From: CAZPBC01 sp964584775
Lineage (GTDB): Bacteria; Chlamydiota; Chlamydiia; Chlamydiales; SLFE01
Assembly (NCBI GenBank): GCA_964584775.1
Contig: CAZPBC010000031.1
Coordinates: 1-23,416, forward strand
DNA length: 23,416 nucleotides
Direction of reading: 5' to 3'
The notes beneath the pieces were generated by a model. It saw nothing but the letters and a program-made list of their open reading frames with translations, was not told the DNA's origin and searched no databases. The stretch's first letter is position 1; each line of letters opens with the position of its first letter. The position numbers and the translations under genes were made by a program. Below, in pieces: positions 7,411-15,742 of the stretch.

Positions 7411-8931
7411 ATGGGAGTAGGAGGAATTGGAGGCGGAGGCCAAGACTTCTCGGTCGATGCATTAAGGTCTGATGCTGTCGAAGAAAAAGTAGACAGTCAA
7501 CCAGCGGCAGAGGCAAAGCCGGCGGATACTGCCTTCGAAGTTTCCGTCAACAATGCCTTAGAAACGTTGGGAGCCGAAGATGGAGATACGCTCACGATCA
7601 CAACAGCAGATGGCAGTCAGGTAGATGGAATTGCATCTGAATCGGACGACGGTAAAATGACCATCACAACCAAGTCTGGCGAACCTCTCGAGCTGGAGCC
7701 TAGCGACATTCAAAATATCGAACTGAGCGGCGTTGATATCGCGGGTGAGACCACTGACATGGCCATGAGCGATGGAATGGATGATGTTTTCGATGCCATC
7801 GGTGATCAGGACGAAATGGTAGACACTGCAGAGGACACCCGTGAATTGGCGGAGGTTACCCTGGATTTCGGAGAAGAAGCTGCTATTGAAGATGACGGCT
7901 TAGATGTGGCTGGTGAAGATCCGAATGCTCTTCAAGAGGGAGATGCGGTTGTCATGAAATTCAAAGGGGGCCAAGCCGTCGGAACCTTCAACGAGACAAC
8001 CAGCAGTGGAAAAGCAGATGTCACTCCTCTCGGCGGCAAAGACGACCGCCAATACCAACGATCTGAAGACTCTCTTATCAAACCTGGAGATTCCGTTTGG
8101 GTGGAAAGGGGTGATGGGAAGATGTACCCGGCTACGGTCGACAGTATCAGCCATAAAGGGGTCAACCTCAAAGATGAGTATGGCAGTGAAATGAAAAACG
8201 TCGATCCGAATCTCCTCGCCAAGAAACCCAAAGTCGATGTCAAAAGCTTCCCCCCAAAGGGGACAAAAGTCCTTCACCCTAACGGAGAAGGAGGCTCTTC
8301 CATGGGGGAAGTCAGAGGACATGCTATCTCAGGAAGGAAGGCTGAGCTAAGTGTCAAATCTCCAGATGGTGAAATCCGAAGGGAAAGTGCGAAAGAATCT
8401 TTACAAGAGGGAAGCCCCTGCCGTGTCGACGGAAAGAAGATGACTCTAAAGTCGATCGGAGAAAAAGAATCGGTTGTGGTGGATAAAAAAGGAAACGAAC
8501 AGACCGTCGACAATGCTAAGATTAGTGGTCCCAACAGTCTTAAAGGGCGTTCCGCTCCCGCGGGGTCAGGGAAATTAAGCCCCGAGATGGAAGATCTGGC
8601 GGAAAAAATTGCCCTCAAGGTAGTCACTAGTCTTTTTGCATCGATTGGAAAGATTTTTAGTAGCATCCCGATCATTGGAGGGCTCGTCTCAGGGACAGCA
8701 GATATGCTTAGTGAGATGACCAAAACCTTTGCAAAGAAAGATCTTGAGGTCCTAGGAGGCAAGAATGGTAAAGAGAATAAAGAGGTCTCAGATAAAGAGC
8801 TAGATGATGCGCTTGATGAAGCTCAAGGAGAGGGTGAGGCCAAACCAGCAGCAGCAGCGCCTGCAGCAGCGGATGATACCAAAGCAGCCGAAAAAGATCT
8901 CGATGACGAAGATACGGAAGTGGAAATGTAA
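7411..8931 (+). CDS. Acidic protein with repeated SH3/Tudor-like beta units and a hydrophobic segment
   Basis: I know no family for this 506-residue protein. The ATG at 7411 is preferred to a GTG at 7390 because AGAGGTGG sits four bases upstream. Order of parts: a Gly-rich start (residues 1-10); an acidic region; a beta unit at about 57-105; a very acidic linker at 106-175; and four more beta units at about 177-223, 226-270, 284-331 and 334-371. Each of the clearer units opens with GDxV or a similar turn and goes on through DGK-like turns and a V-rich strand. Residues 398-432 form one hydrophobic, Gly- and Ser-containing segment (SLFASIGKIFSSIPIIGGLV). The tail is Ala/Glu/Asp-rich and ends in acidic residues. 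The repeated small beta barrels are my reading of the pattern. An effector or inclusion-associated role is speculative. Confidence 0.75.
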   Translation: MGVGGIGGGGQDFSVDALRSDAVEEKVDSQPAAEAKPADTAFEVSVNNALETLGAEDGDTLTITTADGSQVDGIASESDDGKMTITTKSGEPLELEPSDIQNIELSGVDIAGETTDMAMSDGMDDVFDAIGDQDEMVDTAEDTRELAEVTLDFGEEAAIEDDGLDVAGEDPNALQEGDAVVMKFKGGQAVGTFNETTSSGKADVTPLGGKDDRQYQRSEDSLIKPGDSVWVERGDGKMYPATVDSISHKGVNLKDEYGSEMKNVDPNLLAKKPKVDVKSFPPKGTKVLHPNGEGGSSMGEVRGHAISGRKAELSVKSPDGEIRRESAKESLQEGSPCRVDGKKMTLKSIGEKESVVVDKKGNEQTVDNAKISGPNSLKGRSAPAGSGKLSPEMEDLAEKIALKVVTSLFASIGKIFSSIPIIGGLVSGTADMLSEMTKTFAKKDLEVLGGKNGKENKEVSDKELDDALDEAQGEGEAKPAAAAPAAADDTKAAEKDLDDEDTEVEM

Positions 8932-8942
8932 ACCTTGGAGAC

Positions 8943-9935
8943 CTAAAGCCCCGCTTGGATAATGTCGTGGAGGCGGATCAGGCCCACCACTTTCTCCCCT
9001 TCTAGAACAGGAAGCACCGTGATCGGACTCTTCTGGTTCGATTCCATCAGCTCCATCGCATTGAATGCAAGTAGGTGGTGTTCCACGCTACGAGGCGATT
9101 TTGTCATGAGCTCACCGAGTCGCATCTGTAGGCATCCAGGGCCATGTTTTTCCAGAGAGCGACGTAGGTCCCCATCCGTAAAGATTCCCAGAAGACGGCT
9201 CTCCTTGTCCGTCACCAAGAGGCAACCAGACTGCTTTTTCGAAAGTGTCACCAGTGAGTCGATCAAGAGGTCGTGTTCACCAGCGTGAGGAACAGCCTCC
9301 CCTTGCAGCATGAGATCTTTGACCTTGATGAGCATCCGTCGCCCAATCTGACCAGCCGGATGGTTACTCTTGTAGTCGTTCAAGCTAAACTGCCTCTTTT
9401 CCATCAAAGCCACCGTGAGAAAGTCGCCAAAGATCATCTGGATCGTGGCTGAAGTGGTCGGCATCAAATCAAAAGGGCAGAGTTCTTTTTCTAAGGGAAG
9501 TACCATCTCAAAGTCACAGGCACGCGCTAAGCGGGTTCCCGGTTTACAGACGACCGCCACAAGCTTCACTCCCTTATTTCTCAGGAGAGGCACGAGGTGG
9601 AGGAGCTCATCGCTCTCCCCGCTTTTGCTCAGGATCAAAAAGATGTCGTTGGGTTTTAAGATTCCGATATCCCCGTGAGGCGCATCCGAGGGAGAGAGGT
9701 AGAGCGCGCGGATGTTGGCTGAGGTCATCTCACTCGCAATTTTCTTCGCCACAATCCCGCTCTTGCCCATCCCGGTCCAAAAGAGGGTTCCCTCTGTATT
9801 GTTGAGCAACTCTACGAGCTCTTCTGCTTTCGCCTGATCAAGCTGGTCGTGGAAGGCGTTGAGGTGTTGACGAGACTGTTCGACTAAGGTTTTCAGCACG
9901 GTTGATAAAATCTCTCTCTTACGGCAGGATTGCAC
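8943..9935 (-). CDS. kdsD: Arabinose-5-phosphate isomerase (KdsD/KpsF/GutQ family)
   Basis: The enzyme converts D-ribulose 5-phosphate to D-arabinose 5-phosphate, the first step to Kdo for lipooligosaccharide. A SIS domain comes first (GMGKSG at 55-60, SKSGESDE near 103-110, HPAGQIGRR near 192), followed by two CBS domains (FTDGDLRR in the first). With a GTG start at 9935 the length is 330 residues, and Lys58, Glu110, Glu151 and His192 each lie one number from the E. coli KdsD active-site residues Lys59, Glu111, Glu152 and His193. That supports this start, although its ribosome binding site is weak; a GTG at 9899 is the alternative. The open frame reaches 10082, but that would overlap icd. 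The gene converges on the acidic repeat gene with an 11-base gap. Confidence 0.92.
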   Translation of the reverse strand: MQSCRKREILSTVLKTLVEQSRQHLNAFHDQLDQAKAEELVELLNNTEGTLFWTGMGKSGIVAKKIASEMTSANIRALYLSPSDAPHGDIGILKPNDIFLILSKSGESDELLHLVPLLRNKGVKLVAVVCKPGTRLARACDFEMVLPLEKELCPFDLMPTTSATIQMIFGDFLTVALMEKRQFSLNDYKSNHPAGQIGRRMLIKVKDLMLQGEAVPHAGEHDLLIDSLVTLSKKQSGCLLVTDKESRLLGIFTDGDLRRSLEKHGPGCLQMRLGELMTKSPRSVEHHLLAFNAMELMESNQKSPITVLPVLEGEKVVGLIRLHDIIQAGL

Positions 9936-9968
9936 TCTTGAAACCAGTATACCGAAGGAAGACAAAAA

Positions 9969-11402
9969 ATGGCAGAGTTGAAAAAGAAAGTTGCTTTCGC
10001 AAGAGGAGATGGGATTGGACCGGAGATCATGGACGCGACCCTGCGGATCCTCGAGGCGGCTGGTGCCGAGCTCGACCTCCACGAGGTGGAAATCGGTGAG
10101 CAGGTCTATCTACGCGGTGTTCAGACCGGGATCGAAGAGAAGACCTGGGAGACCCTCTTAGGTTGTGAGGCCTTCTTAAAGGCTCCCATCACCACCCCTC
10201 AGGGTGGAGGCTTCAAAAGCCTCAACGTTACCATCCGCGGCGCCTTCGGACTCTATGCCAACGTCCGTCCTTGCATCAGCTATGCCCCCTTCGTCGACAC
10301 CCTCCACCCCACAATGAATGTTGTCGTCATCCGTGAAAACGAAGAAGACCTCTATGCCGGCATTGAATACCGCCCCACCGATAAAACACGCCACGCCCTC
10401 AAGGTCATCACTGAAGAGGGGTGCGACCGCATCATCCGCTATGCTTTTAACTACGCCGTCGCCCATGGACGTAAAAAAGTCACCTGCTTCACCAAAGACA
10501 ACATCCTCAAGCTGAGTGATGGCCTCTTCCACGAACGTTTCGAAGAGATTGCTAAAGAGTACCCTCAAGTGGAAAACGAACATTGGATCATCGACATCGG
10601 TGCTGCTAAGGTCTCTGACCGTCCCGACCTCTTCGACGTCGTCGTCATGCCCAACCTCTACGGCGATATCGTCTCCGACATCACAGCGCAGATCGCAGGC
10701 TCAGTCGGCCTCGCTGGCTCCGCGAATATCGGCTCTGAGCACAGCATGTTTGAAGCGATCCACGGATCAGCTCCACGTCGTGCGGGACAAAACCTCGCCA
10801 ACCCCTCTGGTCTCCTCCTAGGATCAGTGATGATGCTCGACCACCTTGGCCTCAGCGACGCCGCAGCAGCGGTACAAAATGGCTGGCTGCGCACCATCGA
10901 AGAAGGCATCCACACCTACGACATTTACAAAGAGGGAGTGAGCAAACAAAAGGTCGGTACCAAAGAGTTTGCTGATGCCATCATCGGCAACCTAGGAAAA
11001 AAACCAGAGACTCTCTCCCCTGCACAAAAACAGCAGCCCGTCCCTTCAAACAACGCTGTCACAAGCTCCAAAGCCACCCAAAAGTCTTCAGTCGGTGTCG
11101 ACGTCTTCGTCGAATGGAAAGAGTCCCTCGAAACACTTGTCAGCCTCGCGAAAGAGGCAAGCGATGCTTTCACCCTCACGCTCATCACCAGCCGAGGAAC
11201 ACGCGCTTGGCCGACAGAGATCGAAGCCCCCCACCTCTCTGACAACCTCCGCCTCCGTTTCCGCGGAAAAAACAACCAAGCGACGCAGAGTGACATCCTC
11301 AACCTGCTAAACCGCCTTGATGCAAAGAACCTCGATATCACCGAGACCCATACGCTCTACAGCTTTGATGGAAAAGAGGGTTTCTCACTATCGGAATACT
11401 AG
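9969..11402 (+). CDS. icd: Isocitrate dehydrogenase, long form with C-terminal domain
   Basis: It catalyses oxidative decarboxylation of isocitrate to 2-oxoglutarate in the TCA cycle. The 477-residue product has the isocitrate/isopropylmalate dehydrogenase fold. The substrate loop is SLNVTIR (Ser84, Asn86, Arg90), followed by YANVRP (Arg100) and Arg122. Catalytic Lys177 and metal-binding Asp232 and Asp236 are present. HGSAP at 265-269 is followed by Arg270-Arg271, where NAD enzymes have Asp-Ile, so NADP use is likely. After a Pro/Gln/Ser linker (about 343-375) comes a further 100-residue domain, as in the long Thermus and Rickettsia type. AAGGAA lies before the ATG. The stop shares a CTAG with the stop of the opposing gene. 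Confidence 0.95.
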   Translation: MAELKKKVAFARGDGIGPEIMDATLRILEAAGAELDLHEVEIGEQVYLRGVQTGIEEKTWETLLGCEAFLKAPITTPQGGGFKSLNVTIRGAFGLYANVRPCISYAPFVDTLHPTMNVVVIRENEEDLYAGIEYRPTDKTRHALKVITEEGCDRIIRYAFNYAVAHGRKKVTCFTKDNILKLSDGLFHERFEEIAKEYPQVENEHWIIDIGAAKVSDRPDLFDVVVMPNLYGDIVSDITAQIAGSVGLAGSANIGSEHSMFEAIHGSAPRRAGQNLANPSGLLLGSVMMLDHLGLSDAAAAVQNGWLRTIEEGIHTYDIYKEGVSKQKVGTKEFADAIIGNLGKKPETLSPAQKQQPVPSNNAVTSSKATQKSSVGVDVFVEWKESLETLVSLAKEASDAFTLTLITSRGTRAWPTEIEAPHLSDNLRLRFRGKNNQATQSDILNLLNRLDAKNLDITETHTLYSFDGKEGFSLSEY

Positions 11403-11791
11403 CCTTTGAGGTAGCTCTTGAGTGCGAGTGCAGGGAAGGGCTCCAAGAGGATATCGAGAGCAAGGTACGCTAAGATGCCGACTCCTACCCACATGACACG
11501 CGCAGCCTCCAGTTCAAAAAGGTAGACAGAGGTGCCCACTCCAATCAGAAGAGACGCTGTGAAGCTCAAGACGCCTACCACGCGTGCACCTAAGACCCCT
11601 TCAAGTAGATAAAGAAAGATCGGGTGGACCACTTTGCTCACTGCATACGCTGTCACTCCAGCAACAGCACCGACCTGGAAGCTTCCCAGACGTGTCTCCA
11701 TCTGGTTGAAAAAGTAGTCTCCGCCAAGGAAACCAAATCCTCCCCAAAAGAACGAAGCGGTGACAGTTTCTAACTCGTCGGACACTCTCAT
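11399..11791 (-). CDS. Small membrane protein, unknown function
   Basis: This 130-residue protein has no family that I recognise. Hydrophobicity suggests three membrane segments at about 37-62, 70-92 and 99-116, with a Gly/Phe-rich stretch before them (FFWGGFGFLGG). Its ATG overlaps the upstream stop codon in an ATGA, so translation is probably coupled to the 553-residue protein. The two products likely act together at a membrane. Its own stop codon overlaps that of icd on the other strand. Confidence 0.75.
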   Translation of the reverse strand: MRVSDELETVTASFFWGGFGFLGGDYFFNQMETRLGSFQVGAVAGVTAYAVSKVVHPIFLYLLEGVLGARVVGVLSFTASLLIGVGTSVYLFELEAARVMWVGVGILAYLALDILLEPFPALALKSYLKG

Positions 11792-13449
11792 ACTCTCTCC
11801 AACACTCCCAAATGGTGCAGCATCGCTTTCAGATAGCCACGCTTTAAGATATTCTTCTTCTCTCCCTCGAAAAACTCTCCTTCTTCGAGCTTTTCAAAGA
11901 GCGCATCACGGGCACGCCCCTTAGGAAGTTTCTCGAGATACTCCTTCCACCAAGCAGTGACCTTTTCAGGAGGAAGCGGGTTTTGATAACACCAGTCAAG
12001 AAGGGTCTTTTCGTACGTCTCCCACACCATCCAACGGAACGGAGCAAACATCTTCTGGTGAAGAAGACGCGAGAGCCACCCACGGGTTGCGACAGAGTCA
12101 TTCAGTGCCGAAGCAGCACCCAGCTTCAATGAGGACTCGAGGGCCCAAGTGATGTGGTTGTAAGTGTGCATATCGTTCGGGTCGATGAACTTGGCTTGAA
12201 GACGTCCCAACCAATTCTTCCGTAACACACTGTTCACTTCCTGGTAGTGATCACGGAAAATTTTCCGCCGAAGTAAAGTGAGACGGGCATTCAAAAGGAC
12301 ATTCAGCGAAGTATCGTCCTCCAAACTCGTCCCCTGCTTTTCTAAAATTCCTCGGTAGATATCTTCTGCAACCTCTAAAGCACCCGGTCCACAATACTGT
12401 CCCCCCTCGATTGCTAGACGCATCAAAATATCTTCCGCATCGACCTTCTGCCCTTGCTGACGAAGCTCATTCACATGCTGAGTGATGTGTTTAAGGTAAT
12501 ACTCTAGGGTGTCATAGTCGTTAATTTCTCCTTCAAGAATCTCTCTCTTTACGACACGATTTACATAGATAGAGAGATTGTCATTGAAAAATTTGACCTC
12601 TTTTCCCTGCTCTCCAAAGTCTCTAAATCGTTGATCTTGGCTCAGCTTCTGTTCGAGAGAAGAGAGGTTCAATTGCCCCTGCGAAACCTCCTTCCCCCAT
12701 TTGACAAGCTGCTCAATCTTGACATCGGGAGCGGGAATATACCCGTATAGATGGATATGATCTTGTGTCACCTTCAGTTCTTGTGCCCCTCGGATGTCGC
12801 GACAGGTGTCGTCTAGAGTCACCTTTTCAAACGTCGGTTGACGAGCACCCCGGTTGAAGACATCACTCCCAAAGAGCCGTTCTGCAATGACAGAGACAAT
12901 ATCAATGATCGCAAGTAGCTGAATAAAGGGGTCACCAAACGCGAGCGCCGCAAGGTTTCCAATGACGTAGTGTGACTTGTGTAAGAGAATGCGCAGATGG
13001 GAAGGCAAAATCCCCGAACGGTCGAGAAGCCCCAAACCATAAAACGACAAAGCACCGATTCCAAAGGCGATGTTCCCGAGCGCCATGACGCTAACCGCGA
13101 CCCCCACTTGAACAAGCAGTAATACCTTGCTCACATGGTCATGGATCAGAAGAGCGACTTTTCTCACCGCACTAGGAAGCTTTGAGTCAGCCACTATCGC
13201 TGCGAGCAGAACCGTCGCCACGGTACCCCATTTAGCGAGCCCTTGATGATCAAAACTGATCTGGTTTTTATCCATCTGCTCAAAGACGCGGTTGGCAACA
13301 TAGCAGGCTTCAAAAGATTGCATCAGAGCTGAATAGTAGTAATTCCTTCCCTGTCTGACGGAGGACTCCAGCATCAGGACACGGTTGCCCGCATGGGCAT
13401 AAGTCATCCCCCTCGCAGCCTGCTCTAAGTGATGGATATTAAGTGTCAT
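11788..13449 (-). CDS. Large membrane-anchored hypothetical protein
   Basis: This 553-residue protein is not one I can assign. The N-terminal 75 residues look helical and amphipathic. Hydrophobic segments lie at about 75-88, 108-142 (probably a hairpin) and 162-190. The remaining 350 residues are hydrophilic and helical, with no catalytic motif that I can see, and would face one side of the membrane. The architecture (hydrophobic hairpin plus long soluble helical domain) is seen in many chlamydial membrane and inclusion proteins, but that is only resemblance. It is coupled by an ATGA overlap to the 130-residue membrane protein. No Shine-Dalgarno is visible before the ATG at 13449. Confidence 0.78.
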   Translation of the reverse strand: MTLNIHHLEQAARGMTYAHAGNRVLMLESSVRQGRNYYYSALMQSFEACYVANRVFEQMDKNQISFDHQGLAKWGTVATVLLAAIVADSKLPSAVRKVALLIHDHVSKVLLLVQVGVAVSVMALGNIAFGIGALSFYGLGLLDRSGILPSHLRILLHKSHYVIGNLAALAFGDPFIQLLAIIDIVSVIAERLFGSDVFNRGARQPTFEKVTLDDTCRDIRGAQELKVTQDHIHLYGYIPAPDVKIEQLVKWGKEVSQGQLNLSSLEQKLSQDQRFRDFGEQGKEVKFFNDNLSIYVNRVVKREILEGEINDYDTLEYYLKHITQHVNELRQQGQKVDAEDILMRLAIEGGQYCGPGALEVAEDIYRGILEKQGTSLEDDTSLNVLLNARLTLLRRKIFRDHYQEVNSVLRKNWLGRLQAKFIDPNDMHTYNHITWALESSLKLGAASALNDSVATRGWLSRLLHQKMFAPFRWMVWETYEKTLLDWCYQNPLPPEKVTAWWKEYLEKLPKGRARDALFEKLEEGEFFEGEKKNILKRGYLKAMLHHLGVLERV

Positions 13450-13459
13450 AAGGAGACTG

Positions 13460-13465
13460 ATTATA
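13460..13465 (-). promoter_or_regulatory. Candidate -10 box very close to the start codon
   Basis: TATAAT on the minus strand lies 10 bases before the ATG at 13449. If used, the mRNA would have only a few bases of leader. The expected -35 region is poor. Confidence 0.3.
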
Positions 13466-13589
13466 AAGCCCTAGGGAAAATAAGGAAACCATCAAAGGAA
13501 GCCCTGATACAGGCCACAGAGAAGGGTTAGATCTAATCGAATTACAAACTCTTAACAAGAAATTAATTTAAATAAATAAAGAATTTTTA

Positions 13590-13618
13590 TTGATAAATTA
13601 AATAGTATTAAATATAAT
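13590..13618 (+). promoter_or_regulatory. Near-consensus promoter of the ankyrin gene
   Basis: TTGATA (13590-13595) and TATAAT (13613-13618) are separated by exactly 17 bases, matching the major sigma-factor consensus in 11 of 12 positions. Transcription would start near 13625, about 40 bases before the ATG. Confidence 0.7.
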
Positions 13619-13665
13619 ATTACCTATATTTTAAACATATTCAATAGATAATAAAGGAGTATAAA

Positions 13666-14484
13666 ATGTTTAAAGCACCAGAAGCTCTAGAACAACTCAG
13701 TAGAGTTTTGAACCCCACAATTCTGCCACGAAGATTCGAGGATCCTTATGCAAATGGAGCCTCCTCCAGCTCTCAAGGGGCAGAGGGTGATGTCTACGAT
13801 CCAAACCGCCCTTCAGAAATGAACCTGGAAGAAATTTTTCGTGAAATTCAGGCTCAAGAGGCTCAATCTGCCGCCCAACCTTCGGAATCCGTTGAAAGGC
13901 TAGGGGATCGATACATCTCACATTTTGTACCTGGAAACATTGCCGGTTTTGCTACAAGAGAGGGCATCACCCCAGAAGATTTTGATGCTAGTGTCGCCCA
14001 ATACCCGGGATATTCCATTGAACACGGCGGTCGCTGCGGGTGTACAGCTCTTCAGAATGCCGTTCAAATGGGTAATCTCCCCCTTGTCGCACATATCATC
14101 GAATTGGGAAGAGAGAGGTTTGGAAGGAACGGAGAGTTCAACCTCGCCCAACTCGGCAACCAATTTGGCCACACTCCTCTTTGGACCTGTGCTACTATAA
14201 GCGATTACGCTATAGCTGTCGAAATTGCAAAATTGCTTTTAAAGTCTGGAGCAAGAGTCAATGACGCGAGTATAACAGGTGCAGGAGACAGTAGATGGGG
14301 CGAAATAGACAGAGGCACCACCCCTCTTTCTATGGTCCTAGAAAAGACGCACAATGTAGCACTCGCTTCTCTTTTACTCAGATGGGGAGCCACCATCCCT
14401 GAAAATTTGAGTCCTAAGGGGAAAGAGATGCTAGATAAAGCGCAAGAGGAGATAAAAAAAACGTACGTACGAGCCAAGCTCTAA
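13666..14484 (+). CDS. Ankyrin-repeat protein
   Basis: The 272-residue protein has a disordered Ser/Glu/Gln-rich N-terminal third (residues 25-78) followed by ankyrin-type units. These are GCTALQNAVQMGNLPLVAHIIELG (from 125), GHTPL with AVEIAKLLLKSGARVN (168-199) and GTTPLSMVL with VALASLLLRWGATI (217-244). The TPL and LLLxxGA motifs are those of the family; insertions lengthen units one and two. AAGGAG lies six bases before the ATG. The gene stands alone, with its own strong promoter and terminator, pointing the opposite way to its neighbours. Ankyrin proteins of intracellular bacteria often act on host proteins; here that is inference. No signal peptide or membrane segment is seen. Confidence 0.88.
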   Translation: MFKAPEALEQLSRVLNPTILPRRFEDPYANGASSSSQGAEGDVYDPNRPSEMNLEEIFREIQAQEAQSAAQPSESVERLGDRYISHFVPGNIAGFATREGITPEDFDASVAQYPGYSIEHGGRCGCTALQNAVQMGNLPLVAHIIELGRERFGRNGEFNLAQLGNQFGHTPLWTCATISDYAIAVEIAKLLLKSGARVNDASITGAGDSRWGEIDRGTTPLSMVLEKTHNVALASLLLRWGATIPENLSPKGKEMLDKAQEEIKKTYVRAKL

Positions 14485-14779
14485 CTTTCATTAAATCATT
14501 CATGAACGTGTGTTCGAGTATGTGGCTACACTTGTAGAACATTGAGTCATCACAAGAGGCCGAGCAGCGACGCTGCTCGGCTTTTTTTAGAATACTTTTC
14601 AGATCAATACGCACTGGTCATCATGATTCTTATAGTCATGAGAAGTTCGACCTTTCTATGCTAAGCACCTGTAAAAAATGAGCTTTCATCTTTCTAGACT
14701 TGAAAATGTTTCTCTTTTCGATCAGTTCCATCCCCCCAGAATAAGGATTCCAGGGGATAAAATGGCAAGAGACCACAGC
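14485..14779. other. Intergenic region after the ankyrin gene
   Basis: This convergent gap holds the ankyrin terminator. Beyond 14590 I see no coding frame, RNA gene or repeat with support. There is a weak interrupted dyad at about 14734-14756 (CCCC ... GGGG) with no T-run. Confidence 0.6.
14559..14588 (+). terminator. Strong rho-independent terminator
   Basis: GCCGAGCAGC (14559-14568) pairs perfectly with GCTGCTCGGC (14572-14581) around a three-base GAC loop and is followed by seven T residues. It ends the ankyrin transcript 75 bases after the stop. Confidence 0.95.
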
Positions 14780-15628
14780 CTATGAGACGTCGACGAATAC
14801 CCTTCTAAAAATCAATGACAGAGCCATGACAGCCTTTTCTTGGGTGCTGGTATCCTGACCCGGAACGGCTGCAAAATCCGCCAGCCTTGCTGCAATTTTT
14901 TCGTCCTGCGGAACAATCGCCAAGCACACGCGAATCACACTCTGCTGAACAGCATGGTCTTTACAAGAGTGTAAAATCTCGGCTAAGATTTCGAGGGTGT
15001 CGACATCTTGTGGAGAAAGTGCAATCAGTGTCTCTTCCACAATGCGGATGCATTTACCAAGTGGATGAAAGCCCTGGCAAACACCAGCTACACAGGAAAG
15101 ACGTGCATAGAGACCAGCCACCGTTTTAGCAACGGATGAATCCGTTGGCTGATACTTTGCCACCTCCTTGAGCGTTCGACTAAAGACGCCCTTGTTATTT
15201 CTAACAAAGACTTCAACGTTCGTGTCATCTACAGCACCTCGCTCCTCATCACGGACAGCGTCGATCTGAGCGATCATCGCATTCAATGCGGCAAAAGCTT
15301 CTTGGGCAGCAGTTGGACTTTCCTCAAGTGCTACTCGAGTGTCCTTCTCTAAACGATCTAAAAAGGGTGTTCTCCATCTTACGTCGCTGATCACATTTAC
15401 CTCTGACCAAGTCCTGTTTGCTAGGTCCCGAACATCCTGTGTAATGAAACCTTTTAAATCCTTCAGCGCATAAGCTGCAGCTGCGTGGACCGTGGCGCCT
15501 CGACCTCCAAGAGAAAGGAGAAGAGCGCGCCCCCCCCAATTCATAAATTTCTGCCGAGCTTCTAAAGCTTGGATCTGTTCAACGAGTGCTTCTGGTGATT
15601 TATGAGCGGGTGTAGCAATAGGTAACAT
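14780..15628 (-). CDS. Helical hypothetical protein (possible HEAT/ARM-like fold)
   Basis: I do not recognise this 282-residue protein. It appears almost entirely alpha-helical, with repeated runs such as ALNAMIAQIDAV, TVAGLYARLSCVAGV, TLEILAEILHSC and VIRVCLAIVPQDEKIAARLADFA spaced 35-45 residues apart, which suggests an alpha-solenoid. There is no signal peptide or clear membrane segment; residues 33-55 are Gly/Ala-rich and mildly hydrophobic. AAGGAGAT stands about eight bases before the ATG, and a good promoter lies upstream. It is a single-gene unit between the ankyrin gene and the symporter cluster. Confidence 0.75.
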   Translation of the reverse strand: MLPIATPAHKSPEALVEQIQALEARQKFMNWGGRALLLSLGGRGATVHAAAAYALKDLKGFITQDVRDLANRTWSEVNVISDVRWRTPFLDRLEKDTRVALEESPTAAQEAFAALNAMIAQIDAVRDEERGAVDDTNVEVFVRNNKGVFSRTLKEVAKYQPTDSSVAKTVAGLYARLSCVAGVCQGFHPLGKCIRIVEETLIALSPQDVDTLEILAEILHSCKDHAVQQSVIRVCLAIVPQDEKIAARLADFAAVPGQDTSTQEKAVMALSLIFRRVFVDVS

Positions 15629-15666
15629 AGCCTTATCTCCTTAGTATTAAGTTGTGAATCACAAAG

Positions 15667-15696
15667 ACTATAGTCCCTCCCTCAGAAAGATGTCAA
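15667..15696 (-). promoter_or_regulatory. Promoter of the helical hypothetical gene
   Basis: On the minus strand a perfect TTGACA (15696-15691) is followed after 18 bases by TATAGT (15672-15667). The start of transcription would be near 15660, giving a leader of about 32 bases with a strong ribosome binding site. Confidence 0.7.
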
Positions 15697-15713
15697 AGAA
15701 GGCTAATCTGAAT

Positions 15714-15735
15714 ATTTCATGAAAGCTTATGAAAT
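15714..15735. repeat. Short inverted repeat after the symporter operon
   Basis: ATTTCAT and ATGAAAT form a 7-bp stem around eight bases, just after the last symporter stop (15743). There is no T-run, so it is a weak terminator at best, or a stabilising 3' hairpin. Confidence 0.35.
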
Positions 15736-15742
15736 GCTCAGG

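Noticed and set aside
9936..10082. Upstream extension of the kdsD reading frame
   Set aside because: It would overlap the first 38 codons of icd on the opposite strand, and the extra residues do not fit the family; active-site spacing fits a start at 9935.
10176..10583. Minus-strand open frame inside icd
   Set aside because: A shadow frame caused by the high codon bias of icd; no start signal or recognisable motif.
14734..14756. Possible terminator after the helical hypothetical gene
   Set aside because: The stem is interrupted by mismatches and has no T-run on either strand.
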